NCBI GenBank assembly: GCA_019314105.1
Contig: JAFCZY010000007.1
Coordinates: forward strand, 1 to 15,557
From: Deltaproteobacteria bacterium
GTDB taxonomy: Bacteria > Desulfobacterota > Desulfobacteria > Desulfobacterales > Desulfobacteraceae
DNA: 15,557 bases
Direction of reading: 5' to 3'
Below the pieces are notes generated by a model that worked only from the letters and a program-made list of their open reading frames with translations, did no database searches and was not told the origin of the DNA. Below are positions 13,725 through 15,557 of this stretch, piece by piece; the stretch's first letter is position 1, and each line of letters starts with the position of its first letter. The position numbers were made by a program, and so were the translations under genes.

Positions 13725-15431
13725 TTATAATTGTTTGGGATTTGTTGCATTTATATATTTTTCAACCCCATCGGTGATGGCATTGCTGACAGCTGTCTGG
13801 TATGAATCACTCATGAGCCGTTTGCCTTCTGTTTTGTTACTGATAAATGATGTTTCAATCAAAATGGACGGCATCCTGGCACCCAGAAGAACATAAAATG
13901 GCGCCTGTTTGACCCCTAAATTTTTGATCCCCGAATATTTTTTTTTCAATCCTCTGACTAAAGAGTTCTGCACTATATCGGCAAGCCGTGTGGATTCTTC
14001 GATTTTTGCATTCTTCATCAAATCACTTAAGATATATTCCAGATCTGAAATATTTTTTTTGGATGTTGCATTTTCTCTTGCTGCCACAGCAATCGCCTGT
14101 TCATCAGTAGCAAGATTTAAAATATAGGTTTCAATACCCTTAAGACGTTTGTTTTTAGCCGCATTGCAGTGAAGGGAGATAAACAGATCCGCTCTCTTTG
14201 TATTGGCAATAGCAGTCCTTTCTTCAAGTGTCAGCTTTTTATCGGTTGACCTTGTCAACAGCACCGTGCAGTTTAAGCGGTTTCTGAGGGTAACAGCCAG
14301 TTTTTTGGCCAGTTTCAGAACAATATCTTTTTCCCAGACATTTTTATAATATCCCGGAGCCCCGGGGTCAGAACCGCCATGGCCCGGGTCAATGACTATT
14401 TTTTTAACGCTTAATGCAAATTGTCGAGTGATATCAGATGATCGTAAGTTATCGGTTGTGATTCGGGAAAGTTTTTTCGATTTTCCCGAATCTGCGACGT
14501 TTCGATCGGAAGAAGGAGCAGGCCCTCCATTAGATCCTTTCCCCCAGACATCAATGACAATTCTGAACGGGTCTTTTAAAGAGAATATTTTATAATTTCC
14601 AAATGATTTTATATCAATCACAACCCGTACCGTATGGGGAAGATATTGTCCTGCCCGGGCCTGATTTAAAAGGTCATCATTGATCTGGGTGTGATCGGCG
14701 ATCTCTTTTCCAAGCTTTGATTGTTCTATGTCAATATAGAGGCGCTGAAAAGGCTTATTAATATCAGGATCTTTTTTTAACAGCCGGTGGGAATAATCCC
14801 TTTCACCATCCGCATTGATAACAATTCGGGTGTATTCCGGGTTGGACCAGAATCGAAGATCTGTAATCGTGACATCCCCACGGGAACTGGTTTTTTCTGG
14901 AACAGGATTTATTGCAAGCAACTTTTTTTTGCGTTGAATAAATTTTCTGATAAGGACATCATTTTTTGTCAGTCTTTTTTTTGACCGAATATGTTTAATC
15001 TTTTTTGTAGAAAGACCCGGGGTAACTTTTATGGAGTTGAGCAAAGATTCGGCACGGGGCTTGTATGCACTCCCGGGATATTTGTTCCTGAGTCTTGCAA
15101 GAAGATCACTCGCCTGATTTTTATAGATGCCTTTGCCGGATAATTTGGAGAGGGTTAAATAAAGCCGGGCAGCCTTATACATTCCTGCAGGCGCCCATGA
15201 GCTGTCAGGATGAAGCCTGTAGACACTTTCATATTTACTGATGCAGTTGAGCCATTCTGCTGCTTTTTTCTGCTTCAATGAGGAATTTCGAAGCGTTTTA
15301 TAGCAGGCATCTGCCATAAGATATTTTTGTTTGGCTGGGCTTGAAAACCCGTTTGTCGTTAGAATACAACCACCTGTAAAAATAATAATGATGAGATATA
15401 GTGGCAGTATGAATATTTTAAGTTTGGCCAT
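13725..15431 (-). CDS. amiC: N-acetylmuramoyl-L-alanine amidase (AMIN + Amidase_3), putative lipoprotein
   Basis: This 568-aa protein cuts the bond between N-acetylmuramic acid and the stem peptide of peptidoglycan. Residues 1-22 are a hydrophobic signal ending FTGGC, a lipobox-like sequence with an unusual -3 Thr, so lipid attachment at C22 is likely but not sure. Residues 36-133 form a TPR-like helical region (ending YPGSAYKPRAESLL), followed by a very basic linker. An AMIN domain spans about 187-297. The catalytic Amidase_3 domain is about 344-560, with Zn ligands H351 (DPGHGG), E367 (WEKD) and H421 (SLHCNA) and catalytic E526 (LIETSFIS); all are present, so it should be active. It starts three bases after the mutS stop. 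The N-terminal TPR-like segment is an addition to the short enterobacterial AmiC. The symbol is by family. Confidence 0.92.
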   Translation of the reverse strand: MAKLKIFILPLYLIIIIFTGGCILTTNGFSSPAKQKYLMADACYKTLRNSSLKQKKAAEWLNCISKYESVYRLHPDSSWAPAGMYKAARLYLTLSKLSGKGIYKNQASDLLARLRNKYPGSAYKPRAESLLNSIKVTPGLSTKKIKHIRSKKRLTKNDVLIRKFIQRKKKLLAINPVPEKTSSRGDVTITDLRFWSNPEYTRIVINADGERDYSHRLLKKDPDINKPFQRLYIDIEQSKLGKEIADHTQINDDLLNQARAGQYLPHTVRVVIDIKSFGNYKIFSLKDPFRIVIDVWGKGSNGGPAPSSDRNVADSGKSKKLSRITTDNLRSSDITRQFALSVKKIVIDPGHGGSDPGAPGYYKNVWEKDIVLKLAKKLAVTLRNRLNCTVLLTRSTDKKLTLEERTAIANTKRADLFISLHCNAAKNKRLKGIETYILNLATDEQAIAVAARENATSKKNISDLEYILSDLMKNAKIEESTRLADIVQNSLVRGLKKKYSGIKNLGVKQAPFYVLLGARMPSILIETSFISNKTEGKRLMSDSYQTAVSNAITDGVEKYINATNPKQL

Positions 15432-15434
15432 ATC

Positions 15435-15557
15435 CTATTGAATGCTTTTTTGTTTTAAATCGTTTAACACGTTTATCGCTTCAAGAGGAGTCATACTTGA
15501 AATATCAATCTTTTCCAACCTCTTTTTAATGGAGTGGTCATTATAATTAAATAATTC
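15435..15557 (-). CDS. mutS: DNA mismatch repair protein MutS, C-terminal end
   Basis: Forty C-terminal codons run in from the right edge; the gene starts outside the window. The end reads IDISSMTPLEAINVLNDLK, the conserved closing helix of MutS (xMTPLEALNxLxxLK), just before the stop TAG at 15435-15437. MutS recognises base mismatches and short loops and, with MutL, starts their repair. Only three bases separate its stop from the amidase ATG, so the two are co-transcribed. The short visible part prevents any judgement on function or length. Confidence 0.85.
   Translation of the reverse strand, partial: ELFNYNDHSIKKRLEKIDISSMTPLEAINVLNDLKQKSIQ

Noticed and set aside
1..15557. Mobile element, prophage, CRISPR array or tRNA/rRNA gene
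   Set aside because: No transposase, integrase, terminal repeats, spaced direct repeats or RNA-gene sequence was seen on either strand.

Overview
The window looks like a chromosomal segment from a strictly anaerobic, marine-type sulfate-reducing member of the Desulfobacterota (Desulfobacteraceae-like). This is inferred from gene content: a selenocysteine-containing SelD, an Fo-only ATP synthase operon with atpZ and atpI separated from F1, TRAP carboxylate transport, CoA-ester chemistry, and moderately AT-rich DNA. No phage, insertion sequence, CRISPR array, rRNA or tRNA gene was seen. All intergenic gaps are shorter than about 210 bases.

Region 1 (1-5253, + strand) is a catabolic cluster. 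It holds the C-terminal part of a beta-keto acid cleavage enzyme (BKACE/DUF849), an AMP-forming acyl-CoA ligase, and a complete TRAP transporter (DctP, DctQ, DctM). It reads as an uptake and activation module for an unidentified carboxylic acid. A very strong hairpin at 5285-5338 closes it.

Region 2 (5351-7215, - strand) holds a stand-alone response regulator whose C-terminal tail I cannot assign, and an orphan class-beta DNA methyltransferase with a TSPPY motif, which points to N4-cytosine methylation.

Region 3 (7249-10991, + strand) holds a small unknown ORF, pgeF (YfiH/laccase-domain family), selD and an Fo operon (atpZ, atpI, atpB, atpE). The selD reading frame passes through an in-frame UGA followed by a SECIS-like hairpin, so standard ORF calling truncates it by 41 codons. 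The Fo operon ends in a clear intrinsic terminator. The c subunit carries Q26, E59, S60 and Y64, part of the Na+-binding signature.

Region 4 (11199-12451, + strand) is a translationally coupled pair: a 101-aa protein of unknown function and a ParA-type ATPase with an N-terminal CPxC/CxxC zinc-ribbon-like domain, with no ParB alongside. This is the best candidate in the window for something undescribed.

Region 5 (12464-15557, - strand) is a probable operon reading mutS (C-terminal end only), an N-acetylmuramoyl-L-alanine amidase, a crotonase-family enoyl-CoA hydratase and a tandem ACT-domain protein. Its terminator appears to lie inside the 3' end of the convergent parA-like gene.
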